From the NCBI RefSeq assembly GCF_006542765.1, contig NZ_SKCD01000003.1:1-64000 (forward strand): 64,000 nt of DNA, given 5' to 3'. Below, piece by piece: positions 53,590-62,954 of the stretch. Below the pieces are notes generated by a model. That model searched no databases, was not told the DNA's origin, and saw only the letters and a list, made by a program, of their open reading frames with translations. The stretch's first letter is position 1. Every line of letters starts with the position of its first letter. The position numbers and the translations under genes are program-made. The stretch is from Paenibacillus luteus. GTDB taxonomy: Bacteria; Bacillota; Bacilli; Paenibacillales; Paenibacillaceae.

Positions 53590-54834
53590 CTAAATATCAA
53601 ATTTGTTCTTGTTCCTGTATCTCTTCGGTGTTAAGCCGATATACCGCTTAAAGATCTTAATGAAATGGTTCTGATCATAAAAATTCAACTTTGCAGCAAT
53701 AGTAGCAATAGGATCTGAAGTTAATTCTAACAATTTCTTTGCCTCTTCTACTTTTTCTTGTTGAATAAATTGCGTAATGGTAACACCGGTTTCTTTTTTA
53801 AATAGCTGCGATAAATAATTTTCCTGTAAACCGACTTTGTCCGCTAAATGGGACAAGGGAATGTTTTCATACAAATGATTGAATATGTATTCTTGGCATG
53901 TCGCAATAGATTTGGAAAGATGTTTTCTTTTACACTCAGAGACTCGATCCACAAAGTCTATCAAGGCATCACCGATGGCATTTACCACTGCGCGATAGTC
54001 ACGAAGTTCTTCAATATATTGAATATGGAGATCACTGAGGGTATATCCGATCTCAGGGTATAAACCGCCTTCAATCCCCGCTCGGGTTGCAAGCGCAATC
54101 ACATATATGCCGAGATTTTTGATGTTTCGCAACTGGCTGTAGTTCGAAAGGATGCCAGGGCCATCAAAATTAGTAGATAACGTCATATTGTAAAAGGCGG
54201 TTTTGTCCCCATTCCGAATAGATCTGAGCAGTTGTTTTTCAATCTCAAAGAGATCTCGGAATTCTAATGATTCCCGTCGGTCGGAAATAACGATTTCAGC
54301 ATGCTTTTTTAAATTGGTCGGTTGCTCAAATTGGAATTTTGTTTCGGTGATGTCTGTTACATCGAGCATGACTCCGTTCAATAAGTGATATGACAAAATA
54401 CCAATATGATAAAGTCTTTTTGACGATAAGAGTGGTAATTGCAGAAGATAGGAAGTCCATTCCAGTGTCTCGGTGATATTAAAATCTCTTAGCATGTCTT
54501 GGATGATTTCGTCGGTCATTCGTAGTGTTACGGCAGGACCTATAACAACAATCGCCATCTCAGCTCCTTCTTGAAGTAGAGGAACGATAATGAAGGACTC
54601 TCCGAAATTGGTGGTATGAATATTTGGTACATTCGAATGCAGAACTTGTGGCTTCAAAAACTGAACAAGCTCCGATTGGTTATCAAATAATGGATTGCTC
54701 TGTATCTCATTCATAGAAAAAGAATGGATTCCGTCATCACCGTTCATCAACGTGTAAAACACGGGTAGCTGTAAGCTTTCTAGAAGTAGTTTGCATGATG
54801 AATGGAGAAATTCGTTAAGGTCGTCTGCTCTCAT
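53590..54834 (-). CDS. AraC-family transcriptional regulator
   Basis: 414 aa. An N-terminal sensory region of about 300 residues has no receiver domain, so it is not a response regulator. The C-terminal HTH pair is IPLSHLADKVGLQENYLSQLF and IATIAAKLNFYDQNHFIKIF, ending GLTPKRYRNKN. It is divergent from the SDR at 54950, 115 bp away, and so may control SDR and the hydrolase downstream. The ligand is unknown. Confidence 0.88.
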   Translation of the reverse strand: MRADDLNEFLHSSCKLLLESLQLPVFYTLMNGDDGIHSFSMNEIQSNPLFDNQSELVQFLKPQVLHSNVPNIHTTNFGESFIIVPLLQEGAEMAIVVIGPAVTLRMTDEIIQDMLRDFNITETLEWTSYLLQLPLLSSKRLYHIGILSYHLLNGVMLDVTDITETKFQFEQPTNLKKHAEIVISDRRESLEFRDLFEIEKQLLRSIRNGDKTAFYNMTLSTNFDGPGILSNYSQLRNIKNLGIYVIALATRAGIEGGLYPEIGYTLSDLHIQYIEELRDYRAVVNAIGDALIDFVDRVSECKRKHLSKSIATCQEYIFNHLYENIPLSHLADKVGLQENYLSQLFKKETGVTITQFIQQEKVEEAKKLLELTSDPIATIAAKLNFYDQNHFIKIFKRYIGLTPKRYRNKNKFDI

Positions 54835-54949
54835 AAAAATTCACACCCTATTATTTCATAAAAACATACTGTTTTAATAATAATCGTACCATAAAAGATG
54901 AATTATGAGTATTAAAATTAATAACATATTTGATATGGAGGTAATGAAA

Positions 54950-55981
54950 ATGACATTTACAGAAAACTCAACTTTAGGTGAACTGCTCTCAAACGAAACG
55001 ACCGTAAAGATTATGGAGAAACATCTGCCGGGCATCTCGACGAATCCGATGGCAAGCATGGGGAAGAGCTTCACGTTGAAGCAACTGAGCGCTATCCCTC
55101 AGGCGAATATTTCTGCAGAGATCCTCTCCGCGATCGTATCAGATTTATTAAACATCACAACAGCTGATGGTGATCCAACGAGTCCGCAACAGAACATCCA
55201 AAACGAGAGCCCGCAAGAGCCTCTCACGATAAATGATTCGGTGGCGATCGTGACTGGAGCAGGTGGTGGTATCGGTCGTGCTTCCTCGCTTAAGCTATCA
55301 CAGGCTGGATTCAAAATCGTCGCTGTTGATTTCAATACGGTGACGGGAGAAGAGACTGTTAATATGATCCGCGCACAAGGTGGGAAAGGACTGTTTATTC
55401 AAGCCGATGTATCCAAGGAAGAAGACGTTGAACGGTTCACGAAATCTGCCATTGATACTTACGGCCGAATCGATGTCTTTTTCAATAACGCCGGTATTTT
55501 GCAAAAGTTCTCTTTGCTTGAGGACCTCGATGCATCAGAATTCGATCGTATTATGAATGTAAACGTTCGCGGCGTGTTCCTAGGCTTAAAAAAAGTGCTT
55601 AAAGTAATGAACGCCCAAGGGTACGGCTCAATCATTAATACGGCGTCCACCGCAGGGCTTCGCGCCGAGCATAGTATGGCTGCTTATACAGCAAGTAAGC
55701 ATGCCGTCATAGGCCTAACGAAGGCGGCGGCGATTGAATACGTACGTAAGGGGATCCGAGTGAATGCGATTTGTCCAGGTGGAGTCGATACGGCGCTTAC
55801 TCAGGCAGTTCCTATGATGATGCAAGAGTCTGGTTATACACCAGAAGAGTTTCCAAACATGAGGATTGGGCGTTTTGCTGAACCTACAGAGATCGCAGAA
55901 ATGGTCGTGTTCTTGGCGACAGAGAAATCCAGCTACGTTACAGGTTCGATCATCACTGTAGACGGCGGCTTGACCTTGTAA
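54950..55981 (+). CDS. SDR oxidoreductase with an extra N-terminal helical domain
   Basis: 343 aa from ATG 54950, 7 bp after GGAGGT; upstream in-frame ATGs lack spacing. Residues 1-70 are an extra domain (STLGELLSNETTVKIMEKHL, PGISTNPMASMGKSFTLKQL) joined by a linker to a complete SDR. The SDR part has cofactor loop TGAGGGIG, FNNAG, and catalytic Ser and YTASK. It ends YVTGSIITVDGGLTL. A sugar or polyol oxidoreductase role is plausible from the neighbours. The extra domain looks like a module I recall at the ends of GH3 and other enzymes in Bacillota. Confidence 0.88.
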   Translation: MTFTENSTLGELLSNETTVKIMEKHLPGISTNPMASMGKSFTLKQLSAIPQANISAEILSAIVSDLLNITTADGDPTSPQQNIQNESPQEPLTINDSVAIVTGAGGGIGRASSLKLSQAGFKIVAVDFNTVTGEETVNMIRAQGGKGLFIQADVSKEEDVERFTKSAIDTYGRIDVFFNNAGILQKFSLLEDLDASEFDRIMNVNVRGVFLGLKKVLKVMNAQGYGSIINTASTAGLRAEHSMAAYTASKHAVIGLTKAAAIEYVRKGIRVNAICPGGVDTALTQAVPMMMQESGYTPEEFPNMRIGRFAEPTEIAEMVVFLATEKSSYVTGSIITVDGGLTL

Positions 55982-56061
55982 GAGGCAGTTAACTGAAGCT
56001 AGAAGAACGAGGTAACGATATCCATAAGTTTTAATTTCTTGATAAACAAGGAGGAATTTAT

Positions 56062-58458
56062 ATGAAACAGAGAATTAAAATCGATAAGACTGCTCCGAAT
56101 AAAGGAGTACTGGACTTTTCCTATCTGTTGGATGCCCCTGCGGGCAAGCATGGTTTCACAGAGGTTAGAGACGGTCATTTGTACTTTGCGGATGGCACCC
56201 GCGCGAAGTTCATCGGCTTCAACTTACCCACTCGGTCCAATACACCTGACCACCATACCGCGGAGCTATTGGCTGAGCGCTTTGCGTCTCTAGGTGTCAA
56301 CGTCATCCGTCTTCATGCTGCTGATGCCCCCCTCGGTGCTTCTGGGTGGAGTTCAAGCCTCGAAAACCCATTAATCGATTATGACAGCGGTTCGAGTCGA
56401 TTCTTCAATGAGAAGGGTCTTGATCGCTTTGACTATTTGGTTGCGAAACTGAAGGAGAAAGGCATTTATCTACAAATAGATCTACTGGTGGCTCGTGTCT
56501 TCCAAGACGGGGATGATCTGGAATATCCCGATGCGCCGACAGGCTTCTATAAAACGTTTTCCCACTTTAATGAAAGATTGATTCAACTTCAGCAGGAATT
56601 CGCAACTAAGCTTCTCTGCCGCGTGAATCCCTATACTGGACTGGCATTAATTGACGATCCGGCGGTCATGACCATTCAGATTAATAACGAGGATTCTGTT
56701 TTTCGCGGTACAGAAGACATTAAAAATGAGAAGGGCGTGGAGCCGTATCGGCAGGAGTTGCAACGCCGCTTCAACCGATTCCTGCTTGCCAAGTACGATA
56801 CCAGAAAGCATTTGGCTGGAGCTTGGACGTTCAACGGTGTCTGTGCTCTTGGTGAAGAGGAGGATCCAGAGGCGGGAACCGTTCATTTTCCAGAAGGCAG
56901 TTTCTACCAGGTTAACAATAATCCGATGGGGGAATGGATGGGCGGTGTAAGCCCCGCTCGCTATGCTGACTTCATGGATTTCGGTATTAGTGTAAATCGT
57001 AGATACTACGGTACAATGATCGACCATGTTCGTTCCTTAGGGGCGAAAGTACCTATTAATACCAGCAATCTCTTAAATGGTGCTGCAGACGTATATTCCC
57101 ATACGGACGGCGATATTATGATGAACAATACGTATTTCAACCACCCGATGCCACCTTTCCATCAGGAAACGCTAGTTGTGCCGGGGATGCGGGAATATGT
57201 CACGTCTAACCCATTGACTGTGCACAAGGATGGTATATTCCTTCGCACCGAGATGTTGCAAATGGCCACTACGGCAGTGGTTGCGGGTAAACCATTCATC
57301 CTGAGCGAATGGAATGAATATGGTGTTAATCCTTTCCACTCTACAGCGTTTATATCTATGGCGGCTTATGCTTGCCTAAACGATTGGGACGGTCTTATGC
57401 TTTATTGCTACCATACGTCAGAAAGCTGGAACGACCAGCCCGACGATGTTATTACTGATATATTTGACGCGTATAATGATCCATCTCTTATATGTCAGTT
57501 CGGTTTTATGGCTGCATTATTTCTTGGTAGTCTGGTACGCCCCGCTGAGCATCAGGTGGATCTGGTCTTCACGAAGAACGATCTTAAGACGCTGCCATCT
57601 TCGTTTAGCATGCCGAACACTTTCCTGCCTTACATCACCAGTATGCGCAACGTATTCCTGGAGCAAGGGGATACCTATACTGGCGATGCGGACGTCGCTG
57701 TTACCGCGGGCTTTGTGAATAATGGTGATCTATCTCAGGCAAAACACGCCGTTTACTTTGCTTGGTCACCTTACCGGGATGCGATGAGGCATGCAAGCGG
57801 AGAAGGACGATTGGAGAGACTTGCCGAGCAGACTGATGAAGAATTGTCGGATGCGAAGTTAGGAGACAAGCTCCTAGTGTTTAATGACATCGCATCTTTG
57901 GCAGGACATGGTGATTATACCGCTTTTGCGACCACCATGGATGCTGCATTCAAGCGATGGGGTCTACTGCCTAACGACCGTGGTCTTGTCGGTAATGCCC
58001 TTGTCTCTGATACCGGCGAATTGTCCTTTGATCCAATCGCGGGAACCTTCCGTATCAACACCGAAGAATGTTCCTACTTCAGCGGTAATCCAGATGGCGG
58101 TATCACATTAACGAAGGATATCACCTTGAATCTCAGCAACGAGCGTATCTCTGCGGCTTTGCTCCCTTTGAATGGGGTTTCCGAATCTTACACGCTTACA
58201 TTGATTGGCCCTACTGGCATGGACGAAACGATCTTTACTACGGATGGCTTTATTACGACAGTCGATCATCAGGGTAAGTTGTATGCGGATACCCCTGAAG
58301 GCTCCCTTTTCGTACGAAGTAAATCCGCAACGCTTACTGCTTTGGATACGGTAGGCACGCCTATCAGCCACATCGAAGGAACACCCGTTAATGATGGTGT
58401 AATCTTCGGACTGGACGGTACAATTCCTGCTGTTAACTTCCTGTTGAAATTGAAGTAA
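56062..58458 (+). CDS. Large cytoplasmic glycoside hydrolase, clan GH-A-like
   Basis: 798 aa, no signal peptide. The central TIM-barrel region shows FIGFNLPTRSNTPDHHTAE, LGVNVIRLHAADAP, then QINNEDSVFRG (likely acid/base Glu) and FILSEWNEYGVNPFHS (likely nucleophile Glu). These are the beta-4 and beta-7 signatures of clan GH-A (GH5-like). A beta-rich C-terminal region follows. The exact family is uncertain. ATG 56062 follows AAGGAGG; the gene is 80 bp after the SDR and may be co-transcribed with it. Confidence 0.8.
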   Translation: MKQRIKIDKTAPNKGVLDFSYLLDAPAGKHGFTEVRDGHLYFADGTRAKFIGFNLPTRSNTPDHHTAELLAERFASLGVNVIRLHAADAPLGASGWSSSLENPLIDYDSGSSRFFNEKGLDRFDYLVAKLKEKGIYLQIDLLVARVFQDGDDLEYPDAPTGFYKTFSHFNERLIQLQQEFATKLLCRVNPYTGLALIDDPAVMTIQINNEDSVFRGTEDIKNEKGVEPYRQELQRRFNRFLLAKYDTRKHLAGAWTFNGVCALGEEEDPEAGTVHFPEGSFYQVNNNPMGEWMGGVSPARYADFMDFGISVNRRYYGTMIDHVRSLGAKVPINTSNLLNGAADVYSHTDGDIMMNNTYFNHPMPPFHQETLVVPGMREYVTSNPLTVHKDGIFLRTEMLQMATTAVVAGKPFILSEWNEYGVNPFHSTAFISMAAYACLNDWDGLMLYCYHTSESWNDQPDDVITDIFDAYNDPSLICQFGFMAALFLGSLVRPAEHQVDLVFTKNDLKTLPSSFSMPNTFLPYITSMRNVFLEQGDTYTGDADVAVTAGFVNNGDLSQAKHAVYFAWSPYRDAMRHASGEGRLERLAEQTDEELSDAKLGDKLLVFNDIASLAGHGDYTAFATTMDAAFKRWGLLPNDRGLVGNALVSDTGELSFDPIAGTFRINTEECSYFSGNPDGGITLTKDITLNLSNERISAALLPLNGVSESYTLTLIGPTGMDETIFTTDGFITTVDHQGKLYADTPEGSLFVRSKSATLTALDTVGTPISHIEGTPVNDGVIFGLDGTIPAVNFLLKLK

Positions 58459-58560
58459 ACGGAGTTCTTAACGAAGGCTTCAGGATACATGTATGGATAG
58501 GCTCAATTTGAAGTAGTCAAGCAATAACTTGATGAGTAGACGAAAGAGGAACTATGAATG

Positions 58561-58592
58561 AAACCGGTCAAGCTTAGCTTGATCGGTTTTTA
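58561..58592 (+). terminator. Terminator after the GH-A-like hydrolase
   Basis: AAACCGGTCAAGC pairs with GCTTGATCGGTTT, followed by TTATT. Confidence 0.85.
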
Positions 58593-58635
58593 TTCCCTTA
58601 ACCGTGCATAGGAGGACAGAATTTAGATATTGGCT

Positions 58636-58697
58636 GTACAATATATTTGGCTAAAGTACAATTCTGTCTGGTTAAATTTGCGCTGTTTATCCGTCAT
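58636..58697 (+). promoter_or_regulatory. Shared activator module, copy B
   Basis: Matches 37112-37173 with the same spacing between all blocks. The two direct repeats are exact here: GTACAAT at 58636 and 58656, 20 bp apart, then TTCTGTC and TCCGTCAT (58690-58697). A GATAATAAT -10-like stretch follows. It lies upstream of the SDR stump and the Gfo/Idh gene. Confidence 0.75.
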
Positions 58698-58772
58698 GAT
58701 AATAATAAAGCTTTCGAATGATACGAAGTAAATAATTTAATTTATGAATTGAAAGTTAACAGATTGAAGACA

Positions 58773-58943
58773 ATGAACATTTTAATTTCAGGAGTATCGA
58801 GATGGTTAGGCTCCTGCTTGACTAAGAAGTTTTTGAGCTGTGGACATAGCGTATTTCTAGGGGTCACAGTCAAGCTGTTCGGGGGGCAGGTACCATTAAC
58901 GTCAATTCCTGTTCTTCAGATAGCAAAAAGCTGGCTTTTGTAA
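58773..58943 (+). pseudogene. Truncated SDR gene, N-terminal stump
   Basis: The frame from ATG 58773 begins MNILISGVSRWLGSCLTKKF then LSCGHSVFLG, a recognisable SDR start in which the conserved Gly of the SRGLG motif is Trp. After about 30 codons the similarity stops and the frame ends at 58943. Roughly 200 codons are missing. The surrounding 58459-59015 gap otherwise holds the terminator, the shared module and the ribosome binding site of the next gene. Confidence 0.65.
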
Positions 58944-59015
58944 GCTATAAACTGAAGGAATAGACATCTCATTATGCTTAAAATCTATGGAACATCGAGA
59001 GGAGAAAGACAAATA

Positions 59016-60125
59016 ATGAAAGCAGTTCGTATAGGCATTATTGGTTGTGGAAATATAAGTTCCATCTACTTCGAGGCAGGATCAAAGTTTCCCATACTGG
59101 ATATCGTTGCATGTGCCGATTTGGATATTGAGCGAGCACGGGCGCAGGCAGAAAAATACGGAATTCCGCATGCCTGTAGCGTGGAAGAGCTTTTAGCAAA
59201 ACCGGATATCGAATTAGTTTTAAATTTGACTATCCCTTCAAGCCATGCTGAAATTCATTTAAAGGCTTTAGACGCAGGAAAACATACCTATGGTGAGAAA
59301 CCGCTTGCTATCGAGCTGAAAGAATCGAAACAGATACTGGATTTGGCCGCGGAGAAAGGGCTGCTCGTCGGAACAGCTCCAGATACTTTCCTAGGTGGCG
59401 TGCTACAGACGGGACGTAAGCTGATAGAGGATGGTTGGATCGGCAAACCTATCGCTGCCAATGCTTTCCTCATGTGTCATGGGCCGGAGAGTTTCCACCC
59501 TAATCCGGACTTTCTTTACCAGAAGGGAGCTGGTCCGCTCTTTGACATGGGACCGTATTATTTGACGGCGCTCATTCATCTTATGGGACCGGTCAAGCGA
59601 GTTACAGGCTCGGCAGCGTCTTTTGCCAAGGAACGGATGGTCACGAGTGAGATTAATTACGGACGGAAGTTTCCAGTTGAAACGCCTACTCATGTAGCTG
59701 GTGTGCTTGATTTTCAGAACGGTGCAATTGCGACGATGGTCATGAGTTTTGATGTTTGGGGGACAAGACTTCCTTTTATTGAAATTCATGGGACCACTGG
59801 TTCAATGATCCTCAGCGATCCAAATGAGTTCGGAGGGAAAGTGCTAGTCAAGCGGCAAGATTATACCGATTTCGTCGAAATGCCGCTGACGCATGGCTTC
59901 ACAACCAATAATAGGGGTATAGGTTTAATGGATATGGCTTTTGCCATCAGAGAGGGTAGGGAACAGCGTGCCAGCGGCGAACTTGGATATCATGTATTAG
60001 AAGTTATGCATGGTTTTTACATCGCTTCAGATAGCGGGCAACATTATCAGCTGAACAGCGTCTGTAAAAAGCCAGAGCTCTTGCCGCTAGAGTTGACTCA
60101 TCAGGGATTCAATATATTGGAATAA
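59016..60125 (+). CDS. Gfo/Idh/MocA-family oxidoreductase
   Basis: 369 aa from ATG 59016, with GAGAGGAG upstream. N-terminal Rossmann motif (RIGIIGCGNISSIYF), family signature AGKHTYGEKPLAIEL with the conserved EKP Lys, then an alpha/beta C-domain (GPLFDMGPYYLTALIHLMGP) carrying the conserved Asp and His-type active-site segment. It oxidises or epimerises a sugar or inositol derivative with NAD(P). It carries the same upstream module as the first importer operon, so it may act on that importer's substrate. Confidence 0.92.
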   Translation: MKAVRIGIIGCGNISSIYFEAGSKFPILDIVACADLDIERARAQAEKYGIPHACSVEELLAKPDIELVLNLTIPSSHAEIHLKALDAGKHTYGEKPLAIELKESKQILDLAAEKGLLVGTAPDTFLGGVLQTGRKLIEDGWIGKPIAANAFLMCHGPESFHPNPDFLYQKGAGPLFDMGPYYLTALIHLMGPVKRVTGSAASFAKERMVTSEINYGRKFPVETPTHVAGVLDFQNGAIATMVMSFDVWGTRLPFIEIHGTTGSMILSDPNEFGGKVLVKRQDYTDFVEMPLTHGFTTNNRGIGLMDMAFAIREGREQRASGELGYHVLEVMHGFYIASDSGQHYQLNSVCKKPELLPLELTHQGFNILE

Positions 60126-60141
60126 AGAATATTTCCAAAGT

Positions 60142-60177
60142 AAACAGCAGAGCGATGATGCCGATCTGCTGTTTTTT
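60142..60177 (+). terminator. Terminator after the Gfo/Idh gene
   Basis: AACAGCAG pairs with CTGCTGTT, followed by TTTTT. The loop is about 15 nt. Confidence 0.8.
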
Positions 60178-60273
60178 GCGTAGAAAACCAAATTCGATCT
60201 TTGAAGGCCTCCAAGAAATGACGTACAGATAACTTATTCATGTACGCCATGCTCCTTATGTATATAAGGCCAC

Positions 60274-60285
60274 GTACGAAAGGGC
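60274..60285 (-). promoter_or_regulatory. YdfI-type box upstream of the kinase gene
   Basis: The minus strand reads GCCCTTTCGTAC, a close relative of GCCCRAAYGTAC, the 12-mer I recall as the B. subtilis YdfI target. It lies 75 bp before the kinase start and may serve autoregulation. Confidence 0.5.
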
Positions 60286-60294
60286 AATTATGAA

Positions 60295-60310
60295 TTGTAC
60301 TAAAGTACAA
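60295..60310 (+). promoter_or_regulatory. Palindrome upstream of the kinase promoter
   Basis: TTGTAC-TAAA-GTACAA, perfect 6-bp arms, about 20 bp upstream of a TATAAT hexamer at 60332-60337. Its position suits an activator site. Confidence 0.5.
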
Positions 60311-60359
60311 ACAATTAGCTAAAACTCCTATTATAATGTATGTACAAAGAGGTGATATC

Positions 60360-61571
60360 TTGACTGAGAAGAATCTTATCAAAAAACACTTAAATCATTA
60401 CAGTCAAACTAATGAGTTATCTGATGCAAGAATTCCAATCATACTCTGGGTGACATTGGTTTATGCAGCTACTATCATCTTACAAACGATATCTGAACCA
60501 TTATTAATTCAGAGTCTTATTTTTACAGGACTGATATCGTTGCACGCGACACTGCATTGGTATACTCATTCGATTGTAAGTTTTCGTCCATGGCTATACT
60601 TTTTAGTTCAAGGTATTTTAATCTTTTTTAGCGCATTTCTGATGCCGAGCGGGTTTCCAGCAGCCCTTCTTGGATTAATCCCTGTTTTGATTGGTCAAAG
60701 TGTAGGTATTTATTATCAAAAGACTAAGATCTTCTTTGTATCATTGCTACTTTATACTTTATTCTGTTTAGCTATTATAAGTGTAAGTAAGCTTGAGAAT
60801 TTAGCCTTATATATTCCCCTCCTGCTCCTTATGATGATCGTAGTCATTGCATATGCGATGCTTTTCTTTCAACAAGTGCGCGCAAGAATACGTACACAAA
60901 CCTTTCTTCGTGATTTAGAGCTTGCCCATAAGAAAGTCGAAGAGCTTACTTTAGCGAATGAACGTCAACGTATGGCCCGTGATCTGCATGATACGCTGGC
61001 ACAAGGGCTTGCAGGTCTTATCATGCAACTTGAGGCAATCAATATTCATTTGAGTAAGGATAATGTAAATAGAGTGAAAGAGATCGTAACACATTCTATG
61101 CAGCAAGCTCGTAAAACACTTGCAGATGCTCGTGGAGCAATTGATGATCTTCGTTCAACTTCCATTTCAGAAATAAATTTCACAGAATCCGTAAAAGAGG
61201 AAACGACAAGATTCACTGCTGCTACCGGAATTCATGTTTCTTTGCTCATGGTTATTAAAGAAGATATGCCCAAAATGCTGGTTGAACACAGTTTGCATAT
61301 CGTTAGCGAATGTCTTACTAATGTAGCTAGACATGCCCATGCACAAAATGTTTGGGTAACGATATATGATAAACCGAATAAGGTTTATATTGAAGTCAAG
61401 GATAACGGTATAGGTTTTCATACTGATCTCATTGGTAAGCAGTCAGGCCATTACGGCTTAATCGGCATATTGGAACGTGTTCGTTTAATTAGAGGCGAGA
61501 TTAAGATCAGAAGCATACTAGCTGAAGGAACATTGATTGAAATAGAAGTTCCTTTATTAAAAGGAGAATAA
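60360..61571 (+). CDS. NarL-type sensor histidine kinase (YdfH-like)
   Basis: 403 aa from TTG 60360, behind AGAGGTGAT. About six hydrophobic segments occupy residues 20-165, then a coiled linker and a HisKA_3 domain with ARDLHDTLAQGLAGLI (H210). The ATPase has SECLTNVARHAHA and VKDNGIGF. It partners the response regulator 2 bp downstream. The gene order kinase, regulator, MMPL pump and the YdfI-type 12-mers match B. subtilis ydfH-ydfI-ydfJ. The signal is unknown. Confidence 0.9.
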   Translation: MTEKNLIKKHLNHYSQTNELSDARIPIILWVTLVYAATIILQTISEPLLIQSLIFTGLISLHATLHWYTHSIVSFRPWLYFLVQGILIFFSAFLMPSGFPAALLGLIPVLIGQSVGIYYQKTKIFFVSLLLYTLFCLAIISVSKLENLALYIPLLLLMMIVVIAYAMLFFQQVRARIRTQTFLRDLELAHKKVEELTLANERQRMARDLHDTLAQGLAGLIMQLEAINIHLSKDNVNRVKEIVTHSMQQARKTLADARGAIDDLRSTSISEINFTESVKEETTRFTAATGIHVSLLMVIKEDMPKMLVEHSLHIVSECLTNVARHAHAQNVWVTIYDKPNKVYIEVKDNGIGFHTDLIGKQSGHYGLIGILERVRLIRGEIKIRSILAEGTLIEIEVPLLKGE

Positions 61572-61573
61572 TT

Positions 61574-62215
61574 ATGATTTGTAAGATATTAATTGTTGAT
61601 GACCACTGGGTTGTTAGAGAAGGATTGAAACTCATTTTGGAAACGAATGATGTCTATCAAGTTATTGGGGAAGCGGAAAACGGAGAGGTAGCTCTGCGTC
61701 TCATTGAGGAGCTTAAACCTGATGTTATACTAATGGATCTGAACATGCCTATCATGAGTGGATTAGAGACTATGAAAGCGATGAAAGTAAAACAAGATGA
61801 GACGCCTGTAATCATTCTTACGACGTACAATGAAGATGAGATGATGATACGCGGGTTAAGCTTAGGGGCAAAAGGATATTTATTAAAAGATACTAGCGGA
61901 AATAATCTCTTTAGAACAATTGATTCTGCGTTGAGAGGAGAGACTGTATTACAACCGGAGATATCGGCACGGGTATTTGCTGCAAGAGATACCCTCCCTG
62001 TTATGCGTAACGAGCAGAATCTTCTTTCTGATAAAGAACAGGCTGTATTGCAATATGTTGCGCGCGGATTCCGGAGTAAAGAAATCGCTAGTCATCTAGG
62101 TATTGGAGAGAGGACTGTAAAGGCATATCTGACAAATATTTATAACAAGCTAGGTGTGGATTCCAGATCACAAGCAGTTGCCATAGCCTCTGAGCGCGGT
62201 TTTCTTAGAATCTAA
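61574..62215 (+). CDS. NarL/LuxR response regulator (YdfI-like)
   Basis: 213 aa, the same length as B. subtilis YdfI. Receiver with D55 in VILMDLNMPIMSG and the C-terminal LuxR HTH LSDKEQAVLQYVARGFRSKE then IASHLGIGERTVKAYLTNIY. AAAGGAG precedes ATG 61574. It is predicted to activate the MMPL gene downstream through the tandem 12-mers at 62786-62820 and perhaps its own operon. Confidence 0.93.
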   Translation: MICKILIVDDHWVVREGLKLILETNDVYQVIGEAENGEVALRLIEELKPDVILMDLNMPIMSGLETMKAMKVKQDETPVIILTTYNEDEMMIRGLSLGAKGYLLKDTSGNNLFRTIDSALRGETVLQPEISARVFAARDTLPVMRNEQNLLSDKEQAVLQYVARGFRSKEIASHLGIGERTVKAYLTNIYNKLGVDSRSQAVAIASERGFLRI

Positions 62216-62239
62216 GATTTGATGGAAGGAGCCAAACCT

Positions 62240-62623
62240 ATGATTGATCAATTGCATACAGGATTTATTCGCATATCAAATGATGTTATCTCGAAAATTG
62301 CTGGTAAAGCAGCGATGTCTACACCCCAAATTACAGCAATGTCTGGGGGGATTTCAGAGGGTATAGTGAAGCGTCTGAGTGGAAAATATATCGCCCGAGG
62401 AGTATCCGTTCAAGTAGATCAAATGGAGGTTGGCATTGATCTTAAGGTCATTGTTAAATATGGATGTAAGATTCAAGAAGTTTGCCGCATGCTTCAGCAA
62501 AATGTACAAAAGGCTGTTGAGAACATGACAGGATTGATGGTTTCAGCAGTAAACGTGAAGGTTGAAGGTGTCGATCTGCATGAAGCAGAAGAACAGAAGC
62601 AACGAACGGTAGATCATATGTAA
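62240..62623 (+). CDS. Asp23/Gls24-family protein
   Basis: 127 aa from ATG 62240, with GGAAGGAG upstream. The family pattern is clear: GFIRISNDVISKIAGKAAM, GVSVQVDQMEVGIDLKVIV, then a helix and VSAVNVKVEGVDL. Gls24/Asp23 proteins are cytoplasmic or membrane-associated envelope-stress proteins. It lies between the response regulator and the MMPL pump and is followed by a large hairpin. An Asp23 gene within a YdfHIJ-type cluster fits an envelope-stress role. Confidence 0.9.
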   Translation: MIDQLHTGFIRISNDVISKIAGKAAMSTPQITAMSGGISEGIVKRLSGKYIARGVSVQVDQMEVGIDLKVIVKYGCKIQEVCRMLQQNVQKAVENMTGLMVSAVNVKVEGVDLHEAEEQKQRTVDHM

Positions 62624-62691
62624 TTTACAACTGAAATGAATAAAGAGGCTGCTCTCCTCCAGCAACAAATTTCTGTATATAAGATACAATG

Positions 62692-62750
62692 AAAACGTGA
62701 AAGCTGTAATCACTTTTAAGAAGTGATTAATAGCTTTCATTTGCGTTTTA
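62692..62750 (+). terminator. Long hairpin after the Asp23 gene
   Basis: AAAACG, TGAAAGCT and TAATCACTT on the left pair with AAGTGATTA, AGCTTTCA and CGTTTT on the right, forming a nearly continuous stem of more than 20 bp with a 5-nt loop. It probably ends the kinase-regulator-Asp23 transcript. Confidence 0.7.
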
Positions 62751-62785
62751 GACAAGAGATTAGATGAACGATCAAGGACTGTATT

Positions 62786-62820
62786 GCCCGAACGTACATG
62801 AGGACATTGCCCTTTTGTAC
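62786..62820 (+). promoter_or_regulatory. Tandem YdfI-type boxes upstream of the MMPL gene
   Basis: GCCCGAACGTAC (62786-62797) exactly fits GCCCRAAYGTAC, and GCCCTTTTGTAC (62809-62820) is a related direct repeat 23 bp on. The same stretch can also form a weak AACGTACA/TGTACGTT hairpin with a T-run, so a terminator is an alternative reading. Confidence 0.7.
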
Positions 62821-62884
62821 GTTTTTTTTGATTCTTATATCTTTTAAGATAAATGTATGAAGAAGGAATGATTACAAAGCAGCT

Positions 62885-62899
62885 AATACTACTAGTATT
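62885..62899 (+). promoter_or_regulatory. Perfect inverted repeat before the MMPL gene
   Basis: AATACTA-C-TAGTATT, perfect 7-bp arms with a single central base, 56 bp before the start codon. Possible operator; the binding protein is unknown. Confidence 0.45.
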
Positions 62900-62954
62900 T
62901 CATTTTTCAACATCATGTCATGCACAATCATTAGATTTAGAAAGGAAGAATGTA

